A stretch of 64,000 bases of DNA from Coriobacteriaceae bacterium (GCA_015062685.1 SUUE01000001.1:147704-211703), one strand, 5' to 3'. Counted from the first letter of the stretch, positions 37,269-46,682 are shown. The notes: generated from the sequence alone by a model not told the origin. Numbers and translations are program-made.

Positions 37269-37292
37269 AGGCACCTTTGCATCAGTTCGCGT

Positions 37293-38819
37293 CTAATGGC
37301 GAAGTTTCCTCATGAGAACGTGATACCGCGAAGACGGCTCGGGCGCAACCTGAGAAACGCCGTCGCACGCGATCGTGGCGGGGCTCGCGATGACGATCTT
37401 CGGGGGCGCCTGCACGCCCTTGAACGTGGCGGCGCGCATGCACGCGAGCGCCCACTCGAGGTCGTCGGCGAACGCCTTCGGATCGTCCAAGCCGTAGTAG
37501 CGCACCCATTTGCCCACGCCAGCGCTCTCGAGGCGGTCGTCCAAGTAGCGCTCCATCACGTTGCACGCGGCCTCGTCGAGCGTTCGCTGCGAGGGCGCGA
37601 AATCGCCCTGCAGCTCGCTCACGAGCCAGTCGTGGTAGAACCATTTCATGGGGTCCACCTGGCCGCTCGCGAGTTCAGCCGACGGCATGGTCGCCCACTG
37701 GTAGCCGTCCGGAGTCTCGACCGGCAGGAGGTTCGCGGGAACGACCTCGAAGCCGAACCCAGCGTTCAGGGCGCGCGCCACGTCGAAGAGCTGCACTTTC
37801 GTGAGGTCCGCAATGGGGCAAAGCGCGCCGATCGCGTCGCCGTAGAGCGTCGCGTAGCCGAAGGCGCACTCCACGCGGTTGCCGTTGTTCACGACGACGC
37901 CGCCCTCGAGGGCCGCGAAGGTCGAGAGCAGCTGCGCGCGCGTCCGCGCCTGGGCATTCTCCAGCACCAGGCCGCTGAGCGCATCCGGCGCGTAACCGTA
38001 CTGCACGGCCGTGTTGCCGAGGGCCACGACCAGGTCCTCGATCGAGCCGTTCCTCATGCGGATGCCGAGTGTCTCGGCGATGGCTGCGGCATTGCTCTTC
38101 GTCGCATCGGAATTGAAGCGCGTGGCCAGGTTGTAGCCCACCACGCGTTCGGGCCCGAATGCGGTGACGAGCAGCGAAGCGGTCACGCTGCTATCGAGGC
38201 CGCCCGATAGCCCGATGACCCATTTGGGCTTCCACGGCATGACGAGCTCGTCGAAGCGCCTCATGGTGGCTACGATGCCCTCCAGCGGCTTGTTCTCCAT
38301 CGCGCCCTCGACCTTGCCGCCCTCGGCGAGCGTCACGAGTGCGAAGTCCTCCTCGAAGCCGTCGCTCAGGCGCGCGATCACGCGTCCGCTCGCGTCGTAG
38401 GCGGCGCTCCCGCCGTCGAACGCGAACACCTTGCCGCCCACGTCGCGCATGCCCACGGGCTTCACCACGAGGGTCGAGCGAAGCGCGGGCGCCTCGCTCC
38501 CGACGATGCTGTAGGGCCGCGTGTCGCCGATCAGCGTGAAATCGCAGCCGGGCACTTCCCTGCCCACCGCTATGCGGTACGACTCGCCGCACGCCTCGAG
38601 CACGACGACGTTGCCGGCTATGTCGATGCGCGAATCGTTGAGGCCGATCAGGCGGACGTTCTGGGGGTCGGTGAGCGATGCGGGAACGGCGAGCACGTCG
38701 GCGCCGGCGTCGAGCGCCCGGTCGATCATGCGGTCCACGGCCGCCTCGTTGGCCGACGCGCGACCCTCGATTATCTGGACCTGTCCGATGCCGACCTTGA
38801 GCTTCCGCAGATCACCCAT
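37293..38819 (-). CDS. nadE: NAD synthetase with degenerate N-terminal nitrilase domain
   Basis: A 508-residue protein. The C-terminal two thirds is an NAD synthetase with the ATP pyrophosphatase loop SGGLDSS (205-211), NLATRFNSDATKSNA and LVVENA-like regions. The first 165 residues follow the fold of the glutaminase (nitrilase) domain but are shortened. The usual catalytic Glu strand (FPE) reads VPASLTD, and no convincing catalytic Lys or Cys is seen. It would therefore probably use free ammonia. It amidates nicotinic acid adenine dinucleotide. It starts 2 bp after the flippase stop. Confidence 0.88.
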   Translation of the reverse strand: MGDLRKLKVGIGQVQIIEGRASANEAAVDRMIDRALDAGADVLAVPASLTDPQNVRLIGLNDSRIDIAGNVVVLEACGESYRIAVGREVPGCDFTLIGDTRPYSIVGSEAPALRSTLVVKPVGMRDVGGKVFAFDGGSAAYDASGRVIARLSDGFEEDFALVTLAEGGKVEGAMENKPLEGIVATMRRFDELVMPWKPKWVIGLSGGLDSSVTASLLVTAFGPERVVGYNLATRFNSDATKSNAAAIAETLGIRMRNGSIEDLVVALGNTAVQYGYAPDALSGLVLENAQARTRAQLLSTFAALEGGVVVNNGNRVECAFGYATLYGDAIGALCPIADLTKVQLFDVARALNAGFGFEVVPANLLPVETPDGYQWATMPSAELASGQVDPMKWFYHDWLVSELQGDFAPSQRTLDEAACNVMERYLDDRLESAGVGKWVRYYGLDDPKAFADDLEWALACMRAATFKGVQAPPKIVIASPATIACDGVSQVAPEPSSRYHVLMRKLRH

Positions 38820-38821
38820 TG

Positions 38822-40357
38822 CTAGCTCCTCTTGCGCCTGAATCCCATGCGCTGGACGATGTATTCCCTCACCAACAAGATGAGCAGGATGCTCATCACG
38901 ATCAGATAGCCAACGACCGCTCCCTCGAGCTGCATCATGGTCGTCATGAGGATCAGCACGAGCAGCGAGAAGCCGAACGTGATCAGGTAGAGCCCCATCA
39001 CCACCTGCTGGCGGCGCAGGATCGTGATCACCTGGTAGAGGAAGTCGATGGCAGCCGTCACGCCGCCCGCGGCGAGCATGATGAACTGCAGCTGCTTGAA
39101 CGGCTCGAAGTCGAACCCGTACATGAACGTCATGATGCTCAAGCCGATCCAGTTCATGAAGATGATCCCGACCACGGTCACGACCACGATGAGCACGAGG
39201 ACCGCAATGATCAGGAAGTCGAAGCGGTGGCGCCTAGACTCGTCGGCCCACGCGTTCGCCATCTTCACGAGCATGGGCTTGTAGACCATGCCGATGGTGA
39301 TGAGGATGGCCTGCGCCGGGAAGTACAGCGCGTTGAAGTAGAGCTGGTTCTCGTAGGGCAGCGCCGCGCCCTGCATCACGAACTTCGGCATGTTGTCGAT
39401 GACCGCGTAGAGGAACAGCGCCAGGAACACCGGGAAGCACTCGCTGAACAGGATGCGGATCGAGCGAATGCTCGGCGGCGACGAGCGCGGGGTCTCGAAC
39501 ATGGTGAGCGGGAACGTGACGAACAGGAAGCTCACGAGCGCGCCGACGGCCATGACGATGGCCGCCACGCCCAGGTCCTTCGTGGTGACGAGCGCGATCG
39601 AGAACAGCACGAGCGCCGCGACCGAGCGGATTGTGAGCGAGATGCCGCCCAGGTAGAGCTTGTCCACCTGCTGCAGCCTGCCCTCGTACACCTCGCCGAG
39701 CGCATCGATGGCCTTGTAGGCGAACAGCCCCATCGACATGACGAACGCTTCGCCCTCGTAGCCGATTACCTTGCAGATGATGAAGCCCACGACCATCACG
39801 AGCAGGCACGTAGCCACGCGGTTCACCTGGTAATCCGAGAACGCGTGGTACTCGTCCAGGTCGGACACCTGGTACGTGCGCACGCCGTAGTTGCCGAGGA
39901 TGTAGAGCAGGTTCGCGATGACGAACGCGAACGAGAACATGCCCGCGCGCTCCACGCCCGCGAGCCAGGTGACGACGATCGTCAAAATGGGGAACACCAT
40001 GCCCCACGCCGCGAAGCCCACCGTGTTCCACACGAAGTCGCGCTTCGTCCGGCCCGCAGCGTATTCCTCGCCCTGCCCTGACAGGTCGCCGTCGGAAACG
40101 GCGCCCAGCAGGCGGTCGAACCAGTCGTTGATGAGCTTGCGCACCGGGTTCACGCGTTTCGAGGGCGTGAACGTGCTGCGCCGCGCTGCCTCCTCGGTCG
40201 GGGTCAGTGGCTGGCGCCTGGCATTCGAGCGCCCGGCGTCGTGGATGCTGCCGGTGTCGCGCACGGTGCCGCGCGCCATGTTGTATTGCGAGTTCCGCGA
40301 GCCGCGCGACCTGCGGGGCTGCTTGTCCGTCGAGCTATAAGAGTTCCGTCTTTCCAT
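38822..40357 (-). CDS. MOP-superfamily polysaccharide flippase-like membrane protein
   Basis: A 511-residue protein. The first 100 residues are soluble, basic and Arg/Ser-rich. About 12-14 hydrophobic spans follow from residue 108 (WNTVGFAAWGMVFPILTIVV) and the tail ends YIVQRMGFRRKRS. The layout fits oligosaccharide/lipid-linked sugar flippases of the MOP (MATE-like) superfamily rather than MurJ, but the cargo is not shown. It heads the block leading to era. The long cytoplasmic N terminus is unusual for the family. Confidence 0.75.
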   Translation of the reverse strand: MERRNSYSSTDKQPRRSRGSRNSQYNMARGTVRDTGSIHDAGRSNARRQPLTPTEEAARRSTFTPSKRVNPVRKLINDWFDRLLGAVSDGDLSGQGEEYAAGRTKRDFVWNTVGFAAWGMVFPILTIVVTWLAGVERAGMFSFAFVIANLLYILGNYGVRTYQVSDLDEYHAFSDYQVNRVATCLLVMVVGFIICKVIGYEGEAFVMSMGLFAYKAIDALGEVYEGRLQQVDKLYLGGISLTIRSVAALVLFSIALVTTKDLGVAAIVMAVGALVSFLFVTFPLTMFETPRSSPPSIRSIRILFSECFPVFLALFLYAVIDNMPKFVMQGAALPYENQLYFNALYFPAQAILITIGMVYKPMLVKMANAWADESRRHRFDFLIIAVLVLIVVVTVVGIIFMNWIGLSIMTFMYGFDFEPFKQLQFIMLAAGGVTAAIDFLYQVITILRRQQVVMGLYLITFGFSLLVLILMTTMMQLEGAVVGYLIVMSILLILLVREYIVQRMGFRRKRS

Positions 40358-40714
40358 AGCTGAAGATTATACGTCCCGCCGGTTTCACGTCCGTGAAATC
40401 GACGGGACATCCTTAAACTGCGGGCGGACAACACCCAGCCACGTAGCCCTTTGTAGGGGCGCGCTCCGCGCGTCCGCTCAGAACGGGCGCCGCGCGGGCT
40501 TCGCTCGCCGCTTCGTCGTGGCGAGGCCGTGGGCCGTGCGTCCGCTCAGAACGGGCGCCGCGCAGGCTACGCTCGCCGCGTCGTCGTCGCGAGCTAACTT
40601 TTTCGCCAAGTACGGGCGAAAAAGTGGATCTCGCTCCTCCTTTGGCTTGACCTCGCTACGCCCGCACGGCGCCCGTTCTGAGCTGCCTGGACTTAATAGA
40701 AAGATTAGAGGTTT
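40358..40714. repeat. Spacer with REP, 68-bp direct repeat and hairpin
   Basis: No gene is seen. A plus-strand REP lies at 40453-40475. A segment beginning GTCCGCTCAGAACGGGCGCC occurs at 40472 and again at 40540 (68 bp apart), with an inverted piece at 40669-40684. At 40597-40625 an 11-bp perfect stem ACTTTTTCGCC/GGCGAAAAAGT could terminate transcription in either direction. Confidence 0.7.
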
Positions 40715-41143
40715 CTAGCCTTCCACTTCCACGAGTTCGATCTCGAAGGTGAGGTCTTTGCCGGCGAGCTCGTGGTTCATGTCGAACGTGATGGTCTCCT
40801 CGTCCTTGGCAACGACCACGCACGGGATGGGGCGATGATCGGGGGTCGCAAGGACGGGATGCTGGCCCACCTCGAGCTTCTCGGAACCGGGGAGCGCGTC
40901 GTACTGCATGCGGATGACCTTCTCCGGGTCGTGCTCGCCGTAAGCCTCGGCCGCGGGGATGTGCACGGTCTTGACCTCGCCCAGCTCCATGTCGCGCACG
41001 GCGTTGTCGAAGCCGGGGATCATCATGCCGGCCATGCAGGTGAACGCGATCGGCTCGCCGCGGTCGCGGGAGGAATCGAACTTCGTTCCATCGTCGAGCG
41101 TGCCCACGTAATGCACCTTGACGTTCTTGCCCTCGTTGCTCAT
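40715..41143 (-). CDS. FKBP-type peptidyl-prolyl isomerase (SlyD-like)
   Basis: A 142-residue protein. The FKBP domain starts VKVHYVGTLDDGTKFDSS and has IPGFDNAVRDMELGEVKTVHIPAAEAYGEHDP. The insert-in-flap segment (about residues 70-115) is SlyD-type. The His-rich metal-binding tail of E. coli SlyD is absent. It is a cytoplasmic folding catalyst. It ends in LVEVEG and lies 9 bp after the end of the DMT transporter gene, on the same strand. Confidence 0.92.
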   Translation of the reverse strand: MSNEGKNVKVHYVGTLDDGTKFDSSRDRGEPIAFTCMAGMMIPGFDNAVRDMELGEVKTVHIPAAEAYGEHDPEKVIRMQYDALPGSEKLEVGQHPVLATPDHRPIPCVVVAKDEETITFDMNHELAGKDLTFEIELVEVEG

Positions 41144-41152
41144 GTTTTGCTC

Positions 41153-42142
41153 CTATCGTTCTTTCTCGGAAGAATTCGCATTGGCAGATTGTATATCAGG
41201 CGAGCCGCAGCCGGACGCCACGATGATGATCGTCCCCACCATGAGCGCAAGGCCGATCCAATCGGCTGCGCTGAACGCAGTGCCCATCACGAGCGCCGAG
41301 CACACCGTCGCGCTCACGGGCTCTATCGCGCCGAGCTGGCTGCCCTGCACGGCACCTATCATAGCTATGCCGTTCAGGAACAGGAAAAACGCTGCGAACG
41401 TGCCGAGCACGACAACCGCGGCGAGAACTGCCGCGCCCGTCGCGTCCAAGTTGGGCACGAGCGCTGTGCCCATGGCGTTACCGCCGCTGACGGCCTCATC
41501 GATGCAGGGGAACGCGAACGACAAGCCCCACATGGCAGTTGCCGCGATGCCGCCGGCGAGCATGCCGAGCCCCACTACCGCGAAGCTCCCCCACCGCGGG
41601 TAGAGCGTGCGCGGGATCATGGAATAACCCACGGCCGTGAAGGCGCTGATGATGCCCCAAACGAGGCCCAGAGCCGGAATCCTGAGCTCTCCCAAGTTGC
41701 CCTGGGTGGCAATGAGCACCGTCGCGACGAACGCGAGCACGAGGCCCGCAAGCTCCCTTGGCCGCGGAAACCGCTTGGCCGGCAGGCACGTCACGAGCAT
41801 GATCATGACAATGCTCGTGCTCTGGAGCACCGTGGCCGTTCCCGCGTTCGTGTAGCCGATGGTGATGATGTAGGTTGCCTGGCTCAGGTAGAGGCCGCAC
41901 ACGCCGAACGCCACGAGCTTCGCGAGCGCCCGCCTGTCTCCAAGCATTTCGGCAACCGCGCCCCTGTTGCGCGCGAGCAGCACGACGAGGAAGATGAGCC
42001 CCGCCCCGACCGTGCGCATCATGGCGATGAACAGGCTCGAGATGGCGTAGTTTGCCAGCAAGTACTGCACGCACGTGCCCGACACGCCCCAAAGCGAGGC
42101 GCCGACGAGCGTCGAGATTATTCCCAGAGTCCTCTTGTTCAA
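41153..42142 (-). CDS. EamA/DMT-family transporter
   Basis: A 329-residue protein with ten hydrophobic spans in two EamA repeats (LGIISTLVGASLWGVSGTC and IPALGLVWGIISAFTAVGYS) and LGAIEPVSATVCSALVMGT before the last span. It probably exports a small metabolite or amino acid; the substrate is unknown. The start is TTG 42142 with GAGGAAG five bases upstream; in-frame codons further upstream have no membrane or domain content. Cys residues near the C terminus (ASGCGS) have no obvious role. Confidence 0.87.
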   Translation of the reverse strand: MNKRTLGIISTLVGASLWGVSGTCVQYLLANYAISSLFIAMMRTVGAGLIFLVVLLARNRGAVAEMLGDRRALAKLVAFGVCGLYLSQATYIITIGYTNAGTATVLQSTSIVMIMLVTCLPAKRFPRPRELAGLVLAFVATVLIATQGNLGELRIPALGLVWGIISAFTAVGYSMIPRTLYPRWGSFAVVGLGMLAGGIAATAMWGLSFAFPCIDEAVSGGNAMGTALVPNLDATGAAVLAAVVVLGTFAAFFLFLNGIAMIGAVQGSQLGAIEPVSATVCSALVMGTAFSAADWIGLALMVGTIIIVASGCGSPDIQSANANSSEKER

Positions 42143-42540
42143 GCAACTTCCTCTATCGGAACCACCCGCTATCGTCCCGCATGGTGGCTGATTTGCCGAC
42201 GTGCATGATAGCACCGCAGCAGATGCTTCCTCGGGCATGGCGCCCTTTTCGCTATGCCGGCTTTCCCGTGCGCGCAAGCGCTGGACTTCGCGTGGGCGCG
42301 CGTAAGAGCCTTCGCATTCGCTGGCAGGATTTGGCGCTAGTCTGAAAATCGCGCAGTTCAATCCATCGAATCGGGGTTTCGTGGCAGGATTCCCCTCTAT
42401 TCTGAAGCGAAATGCGCGACGATCACGCATATATGGCAAGATTCGCTACTAGTCTGAAAGATTTTGCTCATTTTCTTTCAGACTAGCGGCTTTTCCTGCC
42501 ATGAAAGGGCATTTTGCTTTCCCGAACACGGTTTTCAATG
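42143..42540. repeat. Spacer with a triplicated motif and inverted copy
   Basis: No gene is seen. The motif GGCAGGATT...CTAGTCTGAAA recurs at 42323, 42383 and 42435, each followed by a GCGC or TTGC tail, and in inverted form at 42475-42500 (TCAGACTAGCGGCTTTTCC). The last direct and inverted copies can form a hairpin with a short AT-rich loop. The part before 42320 shows nothing recognisable. Confidence 0.65.
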
Positions 42541-42573
42541 AAAAAGGGGCGCCGTGTTCCAATCGGCGCCCCC
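42541..42573 (-). terminator. Terminator of the paaK-ACT unit
   Basis: GGGGCGCC pairs with GGCGCCCC around an 11-base loop, and TTTTTC follows on the minus strand. It lies 56 bases past the ACT gene stop. Confidence 0.8.
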
Positions 42574-42628
42574 TTCATACAGCGAGCCGCGCACTGCGCG
42601 CTTCGCCCCTATGCCCTGTAAATGCGGA

Positions 42629-43057
42629 CTACGCGAGGTCCTCCTGCGCGAGCAGCTTGAACCCGGCGGCCTCGAGGGCCTTCGTGGCCTCGGCCACCTC
42701 GGCTTCGCCGCGGATCTTCAGCACGTCCACGGCCATGTCCCCGTTGACGGAGAAGCAGTAGCCGTACTCGATGTTAAGGTCGAGCGCGTCGAGCACGCCC
42801 AGCAGGTCCGAAAGCCCGCCGGGGCGGTTCGGCACCTGGATAGCCGACACCTTCGTGACCACCGCGCGGAAGTCGGCGGCGTTCAGCGCCTCAAGCGCCT
42901 TCTCGGAATCGTCGCAGATGATGCGCACAACGCCGTAGTCGGTCGTGTCGGCGATGGTGAGCGCGGACATGTTCACGCTCGCCTCCGAGAGCGTGCGGCA
43001 CAGCGCGGCGAGGCGCCCTTCGGAGTTCTCGAGGAAAACGGTAATCTGGTCGATCAT
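42629..43057 (-). CDS. Tandem ACT-domain protein
   Basis: A 142-residue protein made of two ACT domains (IDQITVFLENSEGRLAALCRTL and AIQVPNRPGGLSDLLGVL), so it is likely an amino-acid-binding regulator. ATG 43057 overlaps nothing and begins two bases after the paaK stop, with AAGG nine bases upstream. A pair of paaK and a double-ACT gene is common in anaerobes that ferment aromatic amino acids, and the ACT protein probably senses Phe, Tyr or Trp or their keto acids. No DNA-binding domain is present. Confidence 0.88.
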   Translation of the reverse strand: MIDQITVFLENSEGRLAALCRTLSEASVNMSALTIADTTDYGVVRIICDDSEKALEALNAADFRAVVTKVSAIQVPNRPGGLSDLLGVLDALDLNIEYGYCFSVNGDMAVDVLKIRGEAEVAEATKALEAAGFKLLAQEDLA

Positions 43058-43058
43058 G

Positions 43059-44366
43059 CTACTCACCCTTCTCTCGCAAATCGATGACGCGCTTGGCCTT
43101 GCCTTCGGAACGCGGAATGGACTTGGGCTCGACGATCTTCACCTTGATACCGACGGACAGCGCCGCCTTGAGCTTGCTCTCGACCTGCTTCTGAAGCCTC
43201 TCGATGGCCGCGATCTCGTCGAAGTCGAAGCCCTGCTCCAGCTCCACTTTGAGCGTGACGCGGTCGAGGTGAGCGACGGTGGTGAGCTCCACCTGGTACC
43301 AGCTCGACAGCTCGGGCACCGTCTTCATGACGTCCTCGATCTGCGACGGGAACACGTTCACGCCGCGGATGATGAGCATGTCGTCGGTGCGGCCGTGCAG
43401 ACGGTCGATACGGCGGTGCGTCCTGCCGCATGCGCACTCGCCCGGGATGATGCGCGTGATGTCGCGCGTGCGGTAGCGCACGACCGGGGTGGCCTCGCGA
43501 TCGATGGTGGTTATGACGAGCTCGCCCCATTCGCCCTCGGGCAGCACCTCGCCAGTCTCCGGGTCGATGATCTCGGCGTAGAAGTGGTCCTCGGCCAGGT
43601 GAAGGCCGTTCTGCTCCATGCACTCGATGGCGACGCCCGGGCCCATCGTCTCGGTGAGGCCGTAGACGTCGAGTACCTTGTAGCCGAACTTCTTCTCGAG
43701 GTCGGCTCGGAAGTTGTCGCTGAACGCCTCGGCGCCGTGGATGCCAGCGCGCAGGTGGAAGTCCTTCTTGGGGTCCAGGCCCATGGAGATCGCGGTGTCG
43801 GCGATGTGCATGGCGTAGCTAGGCGTGCAGCACAGGATGGTCGAGCCCATCTCGCGCAGCACGCGGATCTGGCGCTCGGTGTTGCCCGCGCTCATGGGAA
43901 TGGTGGTGCAGCCCGCCGCCACGCCACCGTAGTGCGCGCCGAGGCCGCCCGTGAACAGACCGTAGCCGTAGCACACGTGCATGACGTCGTCTTCCCCGCC
44001 GTTTGCGTAGTAGACGCCGCGCGCGAAGCAATCGCCCCAGATCTCGAGGTCGTGCTCGGTGTAGCCGCCAACGGTAGCGATACCCGTCGTGCCCGAGGAC
44101 ATGTGCAACTCACGGACGTCCTTCAGGGGCACGGCGAACATGCCGTACGGGTAGTTGTCGCGCAGATCCTGCTTGGTGGTAAACGGTGCATTGCTCAGGT
44201 CTTCGAAGGACTCGATGGCATACGGGTCAAAGCCCGCCGCATCGAAGCTTTCCTTGTAGAACGGGACGTTCTCGTAGCACGCGACGACCGTCTTCTTGAT
44301 CCCTTCGAGCTGAATAGCTTCGAGCTGATCATGAGGCAGCGTCAGGTTGTCCTGCACTTTGCTCAT
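43059..44366 (-). CDS. paaK: Phenylacetate-CoA ligase
   Basis: A 435-residue AMP-forming ligase activating aryl acetates to CoA thioesters. It has the P-loop SSGTTGIATVGGYT, VYGLTETMGPG, the YRTRDIT hinge and the C-terminal GRTDDMLIIRGVNVFPSQIED. In organisms of this type it often works in reverse with indolepyruvate:ferredoxin oxidoreductase to make ATP from aromatic amino acids; that enzyme is not in this window. It is followed by the ACT gene. Confidence 0.93.
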   Translation of the reverse strand: MSKVQDNLTLPHDQLEAIQLEGIKKTVVACYENVPFYKESFDAAGFDPYAIESFEDLSNAPFTTKQDLRDNYPYGMFAVPLKDVRELHMSSGTTGIATVGGYTEHDLEIWGDCFARGVYYANGGEDDVMHVCYGYGLFTGGLGAHYGGVAAGCTTIPMSAGNTERQIRVLREMGSTILCCTPSYAMHIADTAISMGLDPKKDFHLRAGIHGAEAFSDNFRADLEKKFGYKVLDVYGLTETMGPGVAIECMEQNGLHLAEDHFYAEIIDPETGEVLPEGEWGELVITTIDREATPVVRYRTRDITRIIPGECACGRTHRRIDRLHGRTDDMLIIRGVNVFPSQIEDVMKTVPELSSWYQVELTTVAHLDRVTLKVELEQGFDFDEIAAIERLQKQVESKLKAALSVGIKVKIVEPKSIPRSEGKAKRVIDLREKGE

Positions 44367-44548
44367 TTGATACCTTCCATGACAGCTTGGGGGCGCACCT
44401 ACCCCACCCTTGTATTCTAGTGCTTTGGCGTATCATAGCCCATGGCACCGCTCCACCATGATGGAGCGAGACTAATCGGCGGCGAATTAACCCCCCGTTA
44501 ATATGACTTGGAGATGAGTTTCGGGGCGTTCGTGGCGCCTATCAAAAA

Positions 44549-44571
44549 GGGCGCACGGGGTGCGCCCCTAC
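44549..44571 (-). repeat. REP element (type GCGCAC)
   Basis: Minus-strand GTAG with stem GGGCGCAC/GTGCGCCC and a CCC loop, downstream of yloV. It is followed by two copies of a 28-bp segment (44577-44604 and 44615-44642) that share CGGATCGCGCGGCC. Confidence 0.8.
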
Positions 44572-44642
44572 AGGTTTGATGTGAATCGCCGCGGATCGCG
44601 CGGCCCGACAGGATCGATGCGAACCGTTGCGGATCGCGCGGC

Positions 44643-46280
44643 CTACTCCACCGAGAAGACGATGGGATACAGGGGCTGCTCGCCGCGGTGCGCGTCGACC
44701 TCGATGTCCTCGTATTCGGACTCGATGCGCTCCACGAGCGCCTCGAGCGCCTCGTCGGAGTAGTCCTCGCCGGCCAGCAGCGTGCAGGTGTCGGCGTCTT
44801 CCGCCTCCATCTCCACGAGGAGGTCCATCACGACGTCCTCGATGGTGCTGCCCACGGCGTCGATCGAGCCGTCCGCGATGCCGATGACGTCGCCCTCGGC
44901 GATGGGGTTGCCCTTGGCGTCGTGTGAATCCTTGATGGCGGTGGTCACCTCGCCGGTCTTCACCTCGGCGAACGCGTCGATCATTTCCTCAACGTTGTCC
45001 TCGAGCGAGCCCTCGGGGTCGAAGCCGAACATAGCGGAGAACGCCTGCGGGACGCTCTTTGTCGGGACGACGCCGCACGGGAACTCGGCGAGCTCGGATG
45101 CCGTGTTGGCGGCCATAATGATGTTGGAGTTGTTCGGAAGGAACAGCACGGCGTCTGCGTTCGCGCGCTTGGCGGCGTCCAGCAGGTCGGCCGTCGACGG
45201 GTTCATGGTCTGACCGCCGGAGACGACGACGTCCACGCCCAGGCTCTCGAGGATCTTCGCGTTGCCCTCGCCGGCCGCCACGGCCACGACGCCGAGGGGC
45301 TTGCGCTCGGCGGGCGCCGCGTCTTGCTCGGCGACGAGCTTGTCGTTGCGCTCGATGCTCTGCAGGTCCATGTTGTGGATGAACACCTCGAAGATCTGGC
45401 CGCGCTCGAGGAAGTACTCGAGCACCTTGTTGGGCGTGTTCGAGTGGACGTGCACCTTGAAGCGCGGGTTCGAGCCTACGCACAGCTCGCAATCGCCCAT
45501 CGTGGACAGGAAGTCGAGGGCCTCCTCGCGGTCCAGCGTCTCGGAATGCACGAGGAACTCGTTGCAGTAGCGGTACTCGGAGCCCTCCCAGTCGTTGATG
45601 TGTTCGATCTCGACTTTCGGGGCCGCCTTCGGGTCGAAGACGAGCTCGCCGCCGAGCGAGCCCTCCTTGCCGAGCAGCGACGCCACGAAGCCGTCGATGA
45701 GGATGGCGAGGCCGAAGCCGCCGGCGTCGACGACGTTGTTCTCCTTGAGCACGGGAAGCAGGTCGGGGGTGCGCTGCACGGAAGCGTAGGCTTCCTTGAC
45801 GATCTCCTCGAGCGCGGCCTCGACGTCGAGCTTCTTCTTGTGCGCGTGCTTCGCCGCAGTTGCCGTGTCCTTGAGCACCGTCAGGATCGTGCCCTCGACA
45901 GGCTTGCGCACCGCCTGGAACGAAACCTCCACCGCGCGGGTGAAGGCGATGTCGACCGACTCGGTGGTGAGCACCAACTCGTCCGTGGAGCCCTCGCACA
46001 GGCCGCGGAGGATCTGGGACGTGATGACGCCCGAATTGCCGCGCGCGCCCATCAGCGCGCCCGTCGTGATAGCCTTGCGCACCGCTGCGCCCGAAGCGCC
46101 CATGGGCAGCGAGCTGATGTTCTTCACCACCGACTCGAGCGTGAGGGACATGTTCGTGCCCGTGTCTCCGTCGGGCACGGGGAACACGTTGAGGCGGTTG
46201 ACCTCTTCCTTGCGCTCGGAGAGGCTCTTGCTCGCGGCGGCTATGGCGTTAAGAACGTCGTTACCGGTAAACTCTGTCAT
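44643..46280 (-). CDS. yloV: DAK2/DegV-domain kinase YloV (FakA-like)
   Basis: A 545-residue protein. The N-terminal DAK2 kinase domain has NVFPVPDGDTGTNM (metal/ATP loop) and MGARGNSGVITSQILRG. The middle and C-terminal part is DegV-like (VVVSGGQTMNPSTADLLDA, FLPNNSNIIMAA). Homologues phosphorylate fatty acids bound to a FakB protein, feeding phospholipid synthesis. It follows yloU by 54 bp in the classic order rpmB-yloU-yloV. Confidence 0.9.
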   Translation of the reverse strand: MTEFTGNDVLNAIAAASKSLSERKEEVNRLNVFPVPDGDTGTNMSLTLESVVKNISSLPMGASGAAVRKAITTGALMGARGNSGVITSQILRGLCEGSTDELVLTTESVDIAFTRAVEVSFQAVRKPVEGTILTVLKDTATAAKHAHKKKLDVEAALEEIVKEAYASVQRTPDLLPVLKENNVVDAGGFGLAILIDGFVASLLGKEGSLGGELVFDPKAAPKVEIEHINDWEGSEYRYCNEFLVHSETLDREEALDFLSTMGDCELCVGSNPRFKVHVHSNTPNKVLEYFLERGQIFEVFIHNMDLQSIERNDKLVAEQDAAPAERKPLGVVAVAAGEGNAKILESLGVDVVVSGGQTMNPSTADLLDAAKRANADAVLFLPNNSNIIMAANTASELAEFPCGVVPTKSVPQAFSAMFGFDPEGSLEDNVEEMIDAFAEVKTGEVTTAIKDSHDAKGNPIAEGDVIGIADGSIDAVGSTIEDVVMDLLVEMEAEDADTCTLLAGEDYSDEALEALVERIESEYEDIEVDAHRGEQPLYPIVFSVE

Positions 46281-46334
46281 GTTGGTAATTCTTCCTGGTT
46301 GATGTCGAATGAAACCGGGGCTCTCCCCCGCTGA

Positions 46335-46682
46335 CTACTTGCGGACCTTCACGTCCATGACGTGAACCTCGATGCCGTCGACGGCCACGCGGGCCTGCTC
46401 CTTGAGCGCGAAGCTCACGGCGTCCACGAGGTTCTGGGAAACGGCGCTGATGTTGGTGCCGTACTCGATGACCACGTACAGGTCGACGTGCACGCCGGCA
46501 TCGGTGGTGCGCACCGTGATGCCGCGGCGCAGGCGCGAGGGCGGCAGGATCTTCGCGATGCCGTCAGCGGCCGAAGGTGCGACCATTCCGACAACGCCAT
46601 AGCACTCGAGCGCCGCATGGCCAGCCATGTCGGCCAGGACATCATTCGCTACATGCAGCTTTCCGGGGATGTTTTCGGCCAT
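46335..46682 (-). CDS. yloU: Asp23/Gls24 family protein YloU
   Basis: A 115-residue envelope-stress family protein: LHVANDVLADMAGHAALECYGVVGM near the start and VDLYVVIEYGTNISAVSQNLVDAVSFAL in the second half. Its exact role is unclear; it is nearly always next to yloV. AAAGGAAG precedes ATG. The spacer to rpmB (223 bp) holds a perfect 12-bp palindrome TACCCTAGGGTA at 46742-46753, near a likely promoter. Confidence 0.92.
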   Translation of the reverse strand: MAENIPGKLHVANDVLADMAGHAALECYGVVGMVAPSAADGIAKILPPSRLRRGITVRTTDAGVHVDLYVVIEYGTNISAVSQNLVDAVSFALKEQARVAVDGIEVHVMDVKVRK

